Part shown: piece by piece, positions 25,975 to 39,545 of the stretch
Position numbering within the stretch: the stretch's first letter is position 1
How the letters are laid out: every line of letters starts with the position of its first letter
Assembly (NCBI RefSeq): GCF_037975245.1
Contig: NC_092572.1
Location: 33,825,989-33,889,988, forward strand
DNA: 64,000 nt
Source of the DNA: Apostichopus japonicus
Lineage: Eukaryota > Echinodermata > Holothuroidea > Aspidochirotida > Stichopodidae
Direction: 5' to 3'
Notes under the pieces: generated by a model
Seen by the model: only the letters and a program-made list of their open reading frames with translations
Told to the model about the DNA's origin: nothing
Database searches by the model: none
Translations under genes and position numbers: made by a program

Positions 25975-26932
25975 GTAAGTGTACAATTAGTGTACAGCAG
26001 GACTGGTAGGCCGGGTTGTAGTGATAATTAGATTTGAGTCTTGGTAGAAAGTGATTTTGTTACTGCCTAATCCTGGTGGAGCAGAGACTTGCTTGATCAA
26101 TTAACTCCCTAAGGGCCTAAGGGAAGATTAAGGTCTCAATCTAACATACAAACACCATATATTAGGCACGGTATGCCATACATTGTATTGTATTGCTTAT
26201 CAATTCCTTTCCTACCCTTCCCCTCTCAGTGCATCCAAAACCCAAGAAAATTGATGTCAAATTTAGATCTGAAGATAATCTAGTCTTTATGCCATTTGCC
26301 AATGAGCTATATACTAAGGGATTACAAGTGGAAGTCTTTGGTTGGTTTACTGTGCTGTGTGCATATGTTGTCAGTAATTCAAGATATACATGTAGCATCT
26401 CGACCATATGCATATCCTCAGAGTAAAAACCAAAGTAATTCAGAATTCCATTCTTAGCCATTGTCCAATAGTGTTGAAGGATTCTCTTAATGTGCTCTGT
26501 CTAAGATGTACATTATTTCATTATCCAGCAATTGTCAAAAGTTGTTTTTTGTTGGGTGTGGTGTGGGGGGTTCAAAATATTATTACCACTACAAGTGTTA
26601 TAAATAACTAATTGTATTGATTGTCTCAGATGCAAAACATATTCCTAAAAAGCAGCTTTAAGATAGAGGCAAAGGTGCTTTAAATGATAATATTAGTGCT
26701 GTGCTGTTAGCTAGGGCAGTCCAACAAACCCAAAGATAAAAACAGAAATAGAATACAATATATATGCTGCCCTGAGAATACAGCTAAAATATTCATATAT
26801 ACTTATTAATATGACACAAGGAAAGAAGTTGATCTCTGTTACAAAATGATCACAGATGTGATGAATTTTCACCTTGATAATTTCTAGTGAATGGAAAGTT
26901 GATTTATTTTGTATTTTCTCTTTAACCTCCAG

Positions 26933-27034
26933 GTGTTACAGTTTTCAACATTTCTTCAGTACATTTCCTTTAAGAAAGTGAAAGAGAAAGTCAAGCGGGA
27001 ACACATCACTGCTGACATAACTTCCTTTGTGGAT
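26933..27034 (+). CDS. candidate exon 2 of an unrecognised plus-strand gene
   Basis: A polypyrimidine tract plus CAG acceptor (TTTAACCTCCAG), 34 whole codons, and donor GTGAGT. The peptide contains LQFSTFLQYISFKKVKEK and REHITADITSFVD, helical and with mixed charge as in a real exon. It is phase 0 at both ends, joining cleanly to 25883-25974 and 27349-27525. Family not recognised. Confidence 0.45.
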
Positions 27035-27348
27035 GTGAGTCTCATGAGTCTTTACAAAATCATTTATCAACAGTCAGTTAGTGAAATGGTAATGGGTTGT
27101 GTTGGATACTTTGATCAAATCTACAGGCTATATGTACGTGAAGACAGCTGGCGTTAGTAGTTCTATAAATAACATCAGATGCCCTTTTTAAGATTCCACT
27201 TGTTTAATTGTGTAGAGCTAACAAACTTTACTAAACACAATTACTATATTGTAGTATGCAGTGTTGGATGGAAGATTTCTCTAAAGTGGAGACAGCTACT
27301 GATAGGTACCTCAATTAACAGTTAATCAGAAAACTTCAACTTTTGTAG

Positions 27349-27525
27349 AAAATAATGATTGCCCACATGCCAGGCAAGCTCAGTTTTTCTAGTATGTACC
27401 TTGGTCTGATCAATGATGTGTTTGAAAGTATCAAGTCTTTGAAGTTGTGCATTGCCACCTGTAATCTTGGTATTGTTTTGACACAAATTAATACAATAAA
27501 TCAGATGAGATTGAATGAATTACTG
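27349..27525 (+). CDS. candidate exon 3 of an unrecognised plus-strand gene
   Basis: Acceptor ACTTTTGTAG, 59 whole codons, donor GTAGGA. The peptide has MIAHMPGKLSFSSMYLGLIN and then SIKSLKLCIATCNLGIVLTQ, again helical. Phase 0 at both ends. The acceptor pyrimidine tract is weak. Confidence 0.42.
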
Positions 27526-27599
27526 GTAGGAGATGCCGGGAGAATCCCTATCCCTATCTTTAGCCCTTACATCCCCATATAACTAATATTGCCAGTAGT

Positions 27600-27870
27600 G
27601 ATAGCTTTAAATAACTTTGAATATGCATGACGCCATGGGGTGCCACCACCCAGTTGGGATAATTTTTTCTATACTTTAGTCCTGCTTCAGAGCACTTGTA
27701 TTGTCAGTACGAGCAGTATGAATATCATGTTTCTATCAGATCAAGGTTAGGAACTGTTTGTACTGACAATACCAGTGCTTTGAGAGCAGGATATTGGAGT
27801 ACAGTTTAGAGAGGAAGTAGCATTAGGAAATTGCCACTACAGGCTGGGTGCCATGTTCAGTGCTATCCTA
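27600..27870. repeat. fold-back / MITE-like inverted repeat in an intron
   Basis: The arms 27680-27710 and 27760-27791 are inverted copies about 31 bp long with two mismatches and one bulge (GTATTGTCAGTAC / GTACTGACAATAC at the inner end). They enclose a 49-base loop. Weaker inverted similarity (ATGG, CCCAG, AATTT blocks and terminal GATAGC) extends outward to roughly 27600 and 27870. It could be an old MITE or a hairpin RNA precursor; the sequence alone does not decide. Confidence 0.6.
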
Positions 27871-27910
27871 GTTGACATTTTACTCATTTAACTCTTTGCA
27901 TTGCTTGCAG

Positions 27911-27967
27911 GAAATTGCTCTAAATTACACTCATGTAATGTTGTATACATTGGCATCTAGACAGAGG
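27911..27967 (+). CDS. candidate exon 4 of an unrecognised plus-strand gene
   Basis: Strong acceptor (TTGCATTGCTTGCAG), 19 codons EIALNYTHVMLYTLASRQR, donor GTACAG. Phase 0 at both ends, consistent with the three candidates upstream and the terminal candidate at 44498. Confidence 0.4.
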
Positions 27968-30741
27968 GTACAGCAGGGTTGCAACCATGTGTTATGCGTT
28001 ATTTGTGGGGACTTTAATCCCCAGAATAAATTCAAGGATGAGGGGGGCGGGATGGTGATCCATAGCATGCAGGGAGACTACTTTTACAGAAATTTCTGAA
28101 GTACAGTGTATAAAGATATAACATGTATATGCAGTACAACATACACAGCTGATAAAATCTTCAAGATTGTTTCAAGAGTGACAAACATAGCACCTGTTTT
28201 GCATCTAAGTACCCTTCGTTTCTTACAAATATCTTAAAGAGTGCAGTGACAGCACTCCCCTTTACCCCTTTATCCCTCCTCTGGACAACATAACATTTTA
28301 CCCCCTCCCACTACAAAAATAAATTTCTCTTTATACTTCTATCATTAAACCTTGAATATATAATTCATGATAGAAACAGCTGATGTATGTAAAGGAGACT
28401 GGGAGACAACACTACCCTTCTTAAGGAGTATTGTGCACTGACCCACAGCCCCTCCCCCCACCCCCAACTTCCCTCTCCTGAAAGTATTAACTGTTGTCAC
28501 AAAGTCTAACAATAGGTAAATCAATATGAATAATACCATTAATAGCGAGACTGCCTCCATGCAATCTGGTCACCTGTTGACCTCTGAACTATTATAGATC
28601 TATAACTGCTGAAATAATTTATACATATTTCATCATTTGTTTGCCTTGCATGTGACCAATATTCACAACACTACATAACAGGATGTACCAGGCTCTACAC
28701 AACTCAGTAATCATGGAAAGTGAAGGTAAAAGCCAGTTAGACAAGCATCAATGATGTCATGAGTTTCATTACAACATTACTAGAACTCCATCATCCATGG
28801 TTATGTTGTTAAATGGAAATGAGTCCTGCGGTGTACCTCTAAAACACATTGTAACTTTAAACTTCACAAGTTTAAGTAATGAATAAAGAATTCCATATTT
28901 CTGGCACTAAATGTAATACTCTTGTTGAGATCAATATGAGAATAATTGCAGCCAGCAAGTTTGGGTGGATAGCTTCATCCTTCTTGCTGTGTTACCAACC
29001 CTCTTTAATTTTTCATTATTATAGTCTAGTAAGAGACTAGGACTTTGAGTCCAGTTTCTGTTGGTTTGATCTGTGGTAGGTGGAAGGGGGGAGGAGGGTA
29101 GGTGGTACTCTTGATAAGCTATTTTGACCATGTTTACTCTTCTTAATATAACCTGGCACCATTTTGCAAGTCATGGTACCATCATGGCTTAAATTCAACA
29201 TCCTTCACACATTTACAGTAGTTGGAAACACATGAATGTCACATAAATATATACATCTACCCCCCTTCCCCCACCCCCTTACTACTGGCAAGAGCTGTGC
29301 ACATCTCTTGGTAGTCTGGCATCACCTGGCAACTCTCCTCCTACACCACCCAGTGAAGAATGTTGGATTTTATTAGTAAAAGAACAGCAGTTGGTTTGAA
29401 TTTAATTATTCTGTCCATTCTATGTTTAAAGTTTTACAGTGTTTCTACTATTTCATACCATTGGTAGCATTATCTTCTTGTATTATTTCATATATTTCAC
29501 TCAGAAATTATTCTTTTGCCATTTTGTGAGCCTTTTGGAATATTTATTGAATATAAACTCGTTTAGATTCATTTTCTTTTTTTTTACTGATAGATTTCAA
29601 CTAGATATCAAATAGATTTAAAACAACTGAAATTGTCAGCTGTCAGGATTAAGAAATAAAAAAACAATCGTTAAATTAAAATATATGTTAGAGTTGCTTT
29701 TTGAAAGGGAGGGTATTGTTTTGCTCTATAACTGGAGGTTGGTGAGTGTGTGTGTGTGTGTGTGTGGGGGGGGAGGGGGTAGGGTTATTCTAATTTAAGA
29801 GGAAAATACACAGAATTAGGGGGTTGATGAGAGGAAGGTTTTTTACAATTGCTTCTGTAATATTATTTGATGACGTTGTTGCAGATCATGTGTTATTGTT
29901 TGTAATTTGTCTCATTTATTTCTCATAATGTCTTCAATTTCTTTCTTCAAACTGACAAAGCATGTTTTACATTCATGGAAGGCAAAATGGCGCAATGGGG
30001 TGGGTGATGAAATAAGAAATTGAATGTTGTGTTTTCTTGCCCAATGTGGTCTGTTTGCATAACTTACAGTAGTAGTCAGTATATTAGTGGTCAGTACAGT
30101 AGTAATCAGTGCTTTAAAACTGTATATTTCTGTGTGTACAAAATTTGCATTTTTTTTTTTTTTAAATAAGCAACAAATCATTCCTACAAACGATGACAAA
30201 TGACGGCACAAATTGTTTTGATACAACTTCACTTAGTGACAGATTTACCAAAGTAGATGTTATCAGCACCTGAGATGTAGATTTTCCTCTTTGGTTAACA
30301 AGATATGACAGATAAAGGTCACTATATTAATTTTCATGTTGTTTGAAATGCACAACATGTTTGTTTTCAATTCTTGGTACATTGGTATGGTGCTCTGTTT
30401 CAAGCTACAATTTTTCTATTCACAGTTTGTTGACTGCTGTATTGCTGTGTATGATTTGTGCATTGAATGACCAAAGCCTATTCAGCTCCTTAGCCCTAAA
30501 CACAGATGTCATATTGATTCCATCAGAATCACTCAGTGGAAACAAATATACCTTGATTTCATCCATAATATGATCAATTGAATAAATATATTACACTAAG
30601 CAATTTTTTGTTTTACAACTTTGAGAGCTCAGTCTCCTTATAATTACAAATAATTATATCGTTAATATTGTATAGCACAGTCACATAGTATCGAATCTGC
30701 TAGAAAATGTTAGATAATAGTCATGGCAATAGACTTTCTAT
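27968..30741. other. non-coding, possible relic exon
   Basis: Mostly non-coding, with a GT microsatellite and G tract at about 29740-29775. At 30427 an acceptor CTATTCACAG precedes a stretch in which one frame reads PKPIQLLSPK after a stop. This resembles the PVQLLSNPQ of the terminal exon at 44498 and may be a decayed paralogous end exon. Confidence 0.35.
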
Positions 30742-31859
30742 TAGGGATGCACCGGATATCCGGTCTGGCCGGACTATCCGGCCGGATAGTGAGAAATTAT
30801 CCGGTTCCGGTTCCGGCCGGATAATTTTCAAAATCCGGCCGGATCTTTTTCAAAATCTGGCCTGAATTATTCCTTAAATAGGTGTTGGTATTAACTTATA
30901 TAAATGTAAACTATTTCCAAAAATTAATAAAAACATTCAAAGTATGGAAAAATTAGGTTTAACATGTTTAATTTAATTTTCTCGATGGTCTGACCCACTG
31001 TTTCTAAAGATCAACCAAAATAATACAACTACTGTAATAATACGAAGCTATATACAACAAATACAGTTTGCAGTGAAATCATTTCTTGCAGCCTTCATCA
31101 GTTTAATATTGTGCAGTTAAATTAGACCATATATACTTATCAGTCAAAATACTGTTCCATTGAATCTTTACTTTCCCATTATTGTTGGCATTCTCTTGGA
31201 TATCTCTTGTTACCATGAAAGTTCCTAAAAGTTCATGAAAAACCTAAATCATTAAGTGCTCTTATGAACATTCAATTCCATTTTAAAGGATAGATAAAAG
31301 ATAGATAAGAAGTTTCTCCACTTCTGGAAAGATACAATGCTTTTTATTTTTTATTTTACAGATAATATTGCAGTGTAAAAATTTGTTACCAAATAATGAA
31401 TAATAAAAGACAATTCTAAATCCAGATAGTAGTGTTATTACAACAATTAAATAACCTTTTTATTCAGTATAAAGTATGAGATTTGTGAAATGTAGCTTCC
31501 CGTTTTAAAACAAACTTCATAGGTAGTATGCAGTATTTTTCCAGCAAAAAAATTTACATACTGTACTGTATCAAGCTTGTCAACAATTATATTGTAGTTA
31601 TTTTATTAAAGAATGTAGATTACACCACTTCAAGTCATATTTAATCTCATAAATGGGGTCTTAATTTCACCTTCTTTATAATATGCGTATACCTCACCTA
31701 AGATTTGCTCCTTGTTTCATACTTCTACTTCCTATTAATGATTTTCTTTTGTTTAAAAAAATCCGGTTCCGGCCGGATTTTATCCGGCCGGATTTCATGT
31801 ACTATCCGGCAAAATCCGGTTCCGGCCGGATCCAAAAATTTGGATCCGGTGCATCCCTA
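30742..31859. mobile_element. non-autonomous hAT element, 1118 bp
   Basis: Termini TAGGGATGCACCGGAT and its inverted copy ATCC...GGTGCATCCCTA, with exact 8-bp target duplications CTTTCTAT at 30734-30741 and 31860-31867. The subterminal regions are packed with CCGGCCGGAT and TCCGGTTCCGG motifs in both orientations, likely transposase-binding arrays. The interior is AT-rich with no transposase, so it would need a helper. Confidence 0.93.
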
Positions 31860-32322
31860 CTTTCTATGTTTTATAGAGTTTGTTATAGTAATGAACATTG
31901 TTTGTAAGATCAGATGTATATCTACTAAAGTCTAAAATTGATGTAATACCTAACACTGACGTTCCAGTAGAGAGGACTTTCCTTGTTTTTGTGAGATCTC
32001 TAAGATAATGGTCATAGATGGGTTTGTATCATTTAGTGGTATTATTCTGTTCCACCCTTCCCCTTATGACCATATTTTCAATACTGATTTTTCTTCATTG
32101 TTGATTTATAAAGGTAACAGTATTCCATATTTCATTGTCGCAATATGCTATGATGGTTCATTCACTGGCTACTTATGTGCTATATTATTTACTTACAGTA
32201 CCATAAATTCAATAACTAAGTTTATCCACTCCCTTTTTCTTTGTATTGGGGGGGGGGGCGGGTCAGCATGACATATAAAATGTTTAAGCTTTGTGCTAAT
32301 GTGAGTTATGTTGTTATGCTGT

Positions 32323-35314
32323 GTAATGAATTGATTGGCATACATATTGGGTTGATAGATATACTGTACATGGTATGTATAATGGGTTGATAGGCACATA
32401 TGGTATGTATAATGGGTTGATTGGCATACATGGTATGTATAATGGGTTGATTGGCATACATTGTATGTATAATGGGTTGATTGGTATTCATGGTATTTAT
32501 AATGAGTTGATTGGCACACATGGTATGTATAATGGGTTGATTGGCATACATGGTGTGTATAATGGGTTGATTGGCATACATGGTATGTATAATGTGTTGA
32601 TTGGTATACATGGTATGTATAATGGGTTGATTGGTATACGTGGTATGTATAATGAGTTGATTGGTATACATGGTATGTATAATGGGTTGATTGGTATACA
32701 TGGTGTGTATAATGAGTTGATTGGCATACATGGTATGTATAATGGGTTGATTGGCATACATGGTATGTATAATGGGTTGATTGGTATACATGGTATGTAT
32801 AATGGGTTGATTGGTATTCATGGTATTTATAATGAGTTGATTGGCACACATGGTATGTATAATGGGTTGATTGGCATACATGGTGTGTATAATGGGTTGA
32901 TTGGCATACATGGTATGTATAATGTGTTGATTGGTATACATGGTATGTATAATGAGTTGATTGGTATACATGGTATGTATAATGAGTTGATTGGTATACA
33001 TGGTATGTATAATGGGTTGATTGGTATACATGGTGTGTATGAGTTGATTGGCATACATGGTATGTATAATGGGTTGATTGGCATACATGGTATGTATAAT
33101 GGGCTGATTGTCATACATGGTATGCATAATGAGTTGATTGTCATACATGGTATTTATAATGAATTGATTGGCATACATGGTATGTATAATGGGTTGATTG
33201 GCATACATGGTGTGTATAATGGGTTGATTGGCATACATGGTATGTATAATGGGTTGATTGGCATACAAGGCATGTATAATGGGTTGATTGGCATACATGT
33301 TATGTATAATGTCGGGTGGCATTTTGACATACATGGTATGCATAATGGGTTGATTGGCATACATGGTATGTATACTGAGTTGATTGGTATACATGGTATG
33401 TATAATGAGTTTATTTGTATACATGGTATGTATAATGAGTTGATTGGTATACATGTTATGTATAATGGGTTGATTGGCATACATGGTATGCATAATGGGT
33501 TGATTGGTATACATGGTATGTATGATGAGTTGATTGGTATACATGGTATGTATCATGGGTTGATTGGTATACATGGTGTGTATAATGAGTTGATTGGCAT
33601 ACATGGTATGTATAATGAGTTGATTGGCATACATGGTATTTATACTGAGTTGATTGGCATACATGGTATGTATAATGAGTTGATTTGTATACATGGTATG
33701 TATAATGAGTTGATTGGTATACATGGTATGTATAATGGGTTGATTGGCATACATGGTATGCATAATGGGTTGATTGGTATACATGGTATGTGTAATGAGT
33801 TGATTGTCATACATGGTATGTATAATGAATTGATTGTCATACATGGTATGTATAATGGGTTGATTGGTATACATGGTATGTATAATGGGTTGATTGGTAT
33901 ACATAGTATGTATAATGGGTTGGTTGGTATTCATGGTATTTATAATGAGTTGATTGGCACACATGGTATGTATAATGGGTTGATTGGCATACATGGTGTG
34001 TATAATGGGTTGATTGGCATACATGGTATGTATAATGTGTTGATTGGTATACATGGTATGTATAATGAGTTGATTGGTATGTATAATGAGTTGATTGGTA
34101 TACATGGTATGTATAATGGGTTGATTGGTATACATGGTGTGTATAATGAGTTGATTGGCATACATGGTATGTATAATGGGTTGATTGGCATACATGGTAT
34201 GTATATGGGTTGATTGGTATACATGGCATTTATAATGAGTTGATTGTCATACATGGTATTTATAATGAATTGATTGGCATACATGGTATGGTTAATGGGT
34301 TGATTGGCATACATGGTATGTATAATGGGTTGATTGGTATACATGGTATGTATAATTGGTTGATTGGTATACATGGTATTTATAATGAGTTGATTGGCAT
34401 ACATGGTATGTATAATGAGTTGATTGGCATACATGGTATGTATAATGGGTTGATTGGCATACATGGTATGTATAATGGGTTGATTGGCATACATGGCATG
34501 TATAATGGGTTGATTGGCATACATGGTATGTATGTCGGGTGGCATTTTGACATACATGGTATGTATAATGGGTTGATTGGCATACATGGTATGTATAATG
34601 GGTTGATTGGCATACATGGTATGTATAATGGGCTGATTGGCATACATGGCATGTATAATGGGTTGATTGGCATACATGGTATGTATAATGTCGAGTGGCA
34701 TTTTGACATACATGGTATGCATAATGGGTTGATTGGCATACATGGTATGTATAATGAGTTGATTGGCATACATGGTATGTATAATGAGTTGATTTGTATA
34801 CATGGTATGTATAATGAGTTGATTGGTATACATGGTATGTATAATGGGTTGATTGGCATACATGGTATGCATAATGGGTTGATTGGTATACATGGTATGT
34901 ATAATGAGTTGATTGTCATACATGGTATGTATAATGAATTGATTGGCATACATGGTATGTATAATGGGTTTATTGGCATACATGGTATGTATAATGTGTT
35001 GATTGTCATACATGGCATGTATAATGTGTTGATTGTCATACATGGTATGTATAATGAGTTGATTGGTATACATAATATGTATAATGAGTTGATTGGTATA
35101 CATGGTATGTATAATGAGTTGATTGGTATACATGGTATGTAAAATGAGTTGATTGGTATACATGGTATGTAATGTCGAGTGGCATTTTGACATACATGGT
35201 ATGCATAATGGGTTGATTGGCATACATAGTATGTATAATGAGTTGGTTGGTATACATGGTATGCATAATGAGTTGATTGGAATACATGGTATGTATCATG
35301 GGTTGATTGGTATG
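32323..35314. repeat. 30-bp minisatellite, segment 1
   Basis: About 100 units of a 30-bp repeat with consensus parts TGGTATGTATAATGGGTTGA and TTGGCATACA. Units vary at a few positions (GGG/GAG, GCATACA/GTATACA/GTCATACA). Each unit carries a dyad ATACATGGTATGTAT. Because 30 is divisible by three and the unit avoids stops, several frames on both strands stay open for hundreds of codons. These are not proteins. A longer variant unit with GTCGGGTGGCATTTTGACA recurs near 33310, 34533, 34690 and 35173, showing higher-order structure. Confidence 0.96.
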
Positions 35315-36532
35315 CAGGGTTGTCACCAGACCATTTTTAGAGCCGGGTAATTTGTGACAGTGGTGATCCGCGTCCTGGGGGAGGGGTATAAAGGGAGGGG
35401 GACACCCCCTCCCTTTTGAAAAAAAATCAAATCCTGATGGTGCCTGCATGCAAAATGGTTGCATTTAGAAAGGGTTTTGATCCTCAAAATTCTCCTGAGA
35501 TACCTTTGTTTTTTCATGTGGATCACTGAATTTTCCTGGGATGTTTTTTGGTATTTTTTGTATTTAGAGCCCCTCATCACTCACCCCAGTGTTATTGTTC
35601 CAAATGCACATTGTTCTCATTTAGTATGCATGACCATTAAATCCCCAAAAAAGGAATTCACATTTTACCTGTACGGCAGTGTACGCGGGAAATCATTGGT
35701 ACAGCAGGCTGTCGTCTGATGATTTGCATGCTACAGTACTGTACAACATTCTTACAATGTGCGTGAAACACTTGTTCTTAGTTAAACTTGGCAGATCGCC
35801 AAGAAACGATTGGCAGTGGAACGTCTCTACATGCATAGCTAAACAGCGAACAGTATCCAATGCACCGAGTCTTGTCTCGACATGTTTTTCGAACAGTACT
35901 CAGTGCAACGTTTCCTAGCCTAATATGCCTTAATTACACACAAAACGCGAGGCCTAATGTTACTACTAAAGATGATATGTTACCCCGAAAGGATAAGGCA
36001 CGAAGTTTCCTTCTTGCTTTTTATTACTTCTGGTAACCAGAACATATCGGGGAATAAAATAAACATGTAAAAAAAGGTTTTGCCCTTCAACATGAAACTA
36101 TTCTCGTTTAAAACTTTCTTTCAGTCAAAGTTCGTGAACTTCATACTCGTACTCGTAGGCCTACTCTGGATGTTTACAATAAACAATTGCATATAACGTG
36201 TGTTGGTTACAAGCGATCGGTTTACGCTACCTCCACGCTATGAATAGCGTTGTATCGATCGGTTCACTCCCATTGTGTCGGGGGTGAATAGCAAGCGAGG
36301 GGAATTTGCGTTCCTTTATTTGGAGTGCGGGGAAAGTAGCGTTCCTTTATTAGGAGCGGGGTTAATTACAGATAAGCTGCGTTTTGCACTGAATCGCGCT
36401 AATCTTTACCAAGTTACTTATTGGCGGTACTGTAGGCTAATTTGTGCCGGGCGGTAAGGCTGAAATTGACCTTAAGTACCGGGCGGAAATTTTGAGAGCT
36501 GGGTAGCGCCACCCGGCGTGGTGACAACCCTG
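35315..36532. mobile_element. non-autonomous hAT element inside the minisatellite, 1218 bp
   Basis: Termini CAGGGTTGTCACCA and TGGTGACAACCCTG. The flanks are TTGGTATG (35307-35314) and ATGGTATG (36533-36540), seven of eight bases alike. The minisatellite resumes immediately after it. The subterminal GCCGGGT / ACCCGGC motifs are inverted as well. No transposase ORF. Confidence 0.88.
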
Positions 36533-38053
36533 ATGGTATGTATAATGAGTTGATTGGCATACATGGTATGTATAATGAATTGATTGTTATACATGGTATG
36601 TATAATGAGTTGATTGGTATACATGGTATGTATAATGAGTTGATTGTCCTACATGATATGTATAATGAGTTGATTGGTATACATGGTATGTATAATAAGT
36701 TGATTGGTATACGTGGTATGTATAATGAGTTGATTGGTATACATGGTATGTATGAGTTGATTGGTATACATGGTATGTATAATGAGTTGATTGGTATACA
36801 TGGTATGTATAATGGGTTGATTGGTATACATGGTGTGTATAATGAGTTGATTGGTATACATGGTATGTATAATGGGTTGCTTGGTATACATGGTGTGTAT
36901 AATGAGTTGATTGGCATACATGGTATGTATAATGGGTTGATTAGTATACATGGTATGTATAAAGGGTTGATTGGCATACATGGTATGTAAAATGGGTCGA
37001 TTGGTATACATGGTATGTATAACGATTTGATTGGTATACATGGTATGCATAATGGGTTGATTGGTATACATGGTATTTATAATGAGTTGATTGGTATACA
37101 TGGTATGCATAATGGGTTGATTGTCATACATGGCATGTATAATGGGTTGATTGGCATACATGGTATGTATAATGTCGGGTGGCATTTTGACATACATGGT
37201 ATGTATAATGGGTTGATTGGCATACATGGTATGTATACTGAGTTTATTTGTATACATGGTATGTATAAGGAGTTTATTTGTATACATGGTATGTATAATG
37301 AGTTGATTGGTATACATGTTATGTATAATGGGTTGATTGGCATACATGGTATGCATAATGGGTTGATTGGTATACATGGTATGTATAATGAGTTGATTGT
37401 CATACATGGTATGTATAATGAATTGATTGGCATACATGGTATGTATAATGGGTTGATTGGTATACATGGTACAGTATGTATAATGGGTTGATTGGTATAC
37501 ATGGTATGTATAATGGGTTGATTGGTATTCATGGTATTTATAATGAGTTGATTGGCACACATGGTATGTATAATGGGTTGATTGGCATACATGGTGTGTA
37601 TAATGGGTTGATTGGCATACATGGTATGTATCATGTGTTGATTGGTATACATGGTATGTATAATGAGTTGATTGGTATACATGGTGTGTATAATGAGTTG
37701 ATTGGCATACATGGTATGTATGATGGGTTGATTGGTATACATGGTGTGTATAATGAGTTGATTGGCACACATGGTATGTATAATGGGTTGATTGGCATAC
37801 ATGGTATGTATAATGGGTTGATTGGTATACATGGCATTTATAATGAGTTGATTGTCATACATGGTATTTATAATGAATTGATTGGCATACATGGTATGTA
37901 TAATGGGTTGATTGGCATACATGGTATGTATAATGGGTTGATTCGTATACATGGTATGTATAATGGGTTGATTGGTATACATGGTATTTAAAATGATTTG
38001 ATTGGCATACATGGTATGTATAATGGGTTGATTGGCATACATGGTATGTATAA
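36533..38053. repeat. 30-bp minisatellite, segment 2
   Basis: Same unit as segment 1, about 50 copies, including the GTCGGGTGGCATTTTGACA variant near 37173. It ends within a unit at TATAA where the LINE begins. Confidence 0.96.
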
Positions 38054-38821
38054 AACTGTTAAATTTCGCCTGGTTAATTCAACGTTTTACACCACGATTT
38101 CATGGACTATATTTTTGATTGGTTTATTCAATGCATCAGTGATGCAGTCGTTTTCAAATTTTATCGAGAAAGTTTATTTTACGCTTGTGATATTTTTAAC
38201 ATTTGTTTACGTTTCGTTGGATTGGCCTATCACTATGCCTAATATTAAGCCTAACCTACACAGTTACAGTAGGCAGGAGCTCATCGATCTCCGTACAATA
38301 CCGCGGTCTTTACCGTTGAGCCATGAGACTATCGACCGAATAATTACAAATGGGATTACTGCTTCAAATCGCTTTAAAAATCGCCGGACAAAGAGAGGAA
38401 CCAAGAGAGGGGTGAAAAGGCGGCGGATACCGGTAATTATTACTTCACCTAATTATCAGGGCCGTCTTAAGAGATCACCGGGCCCTGGGCCCGGTAATGG
38501 AGCGGGGCCCCTCAATCAAGTGAGTTCGAAAAAAAGTCGCGTGAAAAATTGACATCCTTGACAATCGCTCAAGAATACACATGCCTGCATCTACCACCCC
38601 TCCCCATAGACGTAGGAGCCTCATTTGATTGGGGGGGGGGGCTGTAACGACTTGCCCGAAAAATATAACCAAAAGTTTTCACGCGCTCCGCGCGCGTTCC
38701 ACGTGTCAATGTGCATATCATCACATGCCAATAACATAAAATCATTTTCCGTGTTCCATATTGGTTAGAATTATTGGGAAGTCGTTACAACAATAATGAT
38801 AATAATTATATAAGTTAAACC

Positions 38822-39545
38822 ATTGGAAACACATTGCAAATTCTTCTTCTTTCAGTAGGTGCCAGTGGCGGAGCTAGTGGTATTGGTCAGGGGGAGAGAA
38901 TGGTCTGTAGGGGCGCTTTCGACACTATCTAAGCGGAGCGCCACTACAGGTTGGCGCGGAGCGTACAGAAATTTTTTAAGTAAAGATACTCCCTAGATCG
39001 CCGGAATTGACCCTTTCCATGCCTTGCTAATTTGCAGATAAACAAAAAATAAATATGTGTCATCGCCATTTGTCAGAAAATTGCACCAACAAAATGTGAC
39101 AAAGGTATTTGAGAGCGCAATAAAAAGGTCAATAATCGCGAATGAGTAAAAAGTGGTAAAAAGCTGAAAAGGGCGCCAGCAGTCCATTTGAGTCCGTCAG
39201 GGGGGGGGGCATCCCCCTGACTGTATGGAGGCTCCGCCACTGGTAGGTGTCCGAAAAATTCTCAGCATATTGCCCAAATTTACACCAAAAAAATTGAAAA
39301 ACACACTGCAAATTATTCTTCTTTCAGTAGGTGCTCGAAAAAATCTCAGCATATTGCCCGAATGTTCACCAAAAAATATGAAAAACATATTGCAAATTAT
39401 TCTTCTTTCAGTAGATGCCCGAAAAATTCTCAGCATATTGCCGAATTTTCACCCCAAAAAAATGAAAAACACACTGCAAATTATTCTTCTTCCAGTAGGT
39501 GCCCGAAAAATTCTCAGCATATTGCCCGAATTTTCACAGAAAAAA
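38822..39545. repeat. 84-bp tandem repeat within hAT-B
   Basis: GTAGGTG/GTAGATG unit starts lie at 39243, 39327, 39411 and 39495, exactly 84 bp apart, with a partial earlier copy ending at 38862 where hAT-C is inserted. As 84 is divisible by three an ORF (39225-39614) crosses it; this is not a gene. Confidence 0.9.
38863..39242. mobile_element. hAT-C: 380-bp hAT MITE inside hAT-B
   Basis: Termini CAGTGGCGGAGC and GCTCCGCCACTG. The flanking 8-bp sequences are GTAGGTGC (38855-38862) and GTAGGTGT (39243-39250), seven of eight alike. It sits at a unit boundary of the 84-bp repeat, so part of that match could come from the repeat itself. Its interior GCGGAGCGCCAC...GGTTGGCGCG module also occurs near 53155 and 54075. 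Confidence 0.82.

Noticed and set aside
26226-26380. Exon-like stretch with HPKPKKIDVKFRSEDN after a CCCCTCTCAG acceptor
   Set aside because: Its only open frame needs phase 1, whereas the candidate exon before it ends in phase 0, and its donor is weak. Kept out of the gene chain.
28681-28726. Possible exon between an ACATAACAG acceptor and a GTAAAAG donor
   Set aside because: A TGA closes the phase-0 frame needed to follow the exon at 27911.
32193-38042. ORFs of 200-629 codons on both strands (for example 32306-34195 minus and 32375-34213 plus)
   Set aside because: They are translations of the 30-bp minisatellite; the repeat length keeps frames open. No start context, splice signal or domain.
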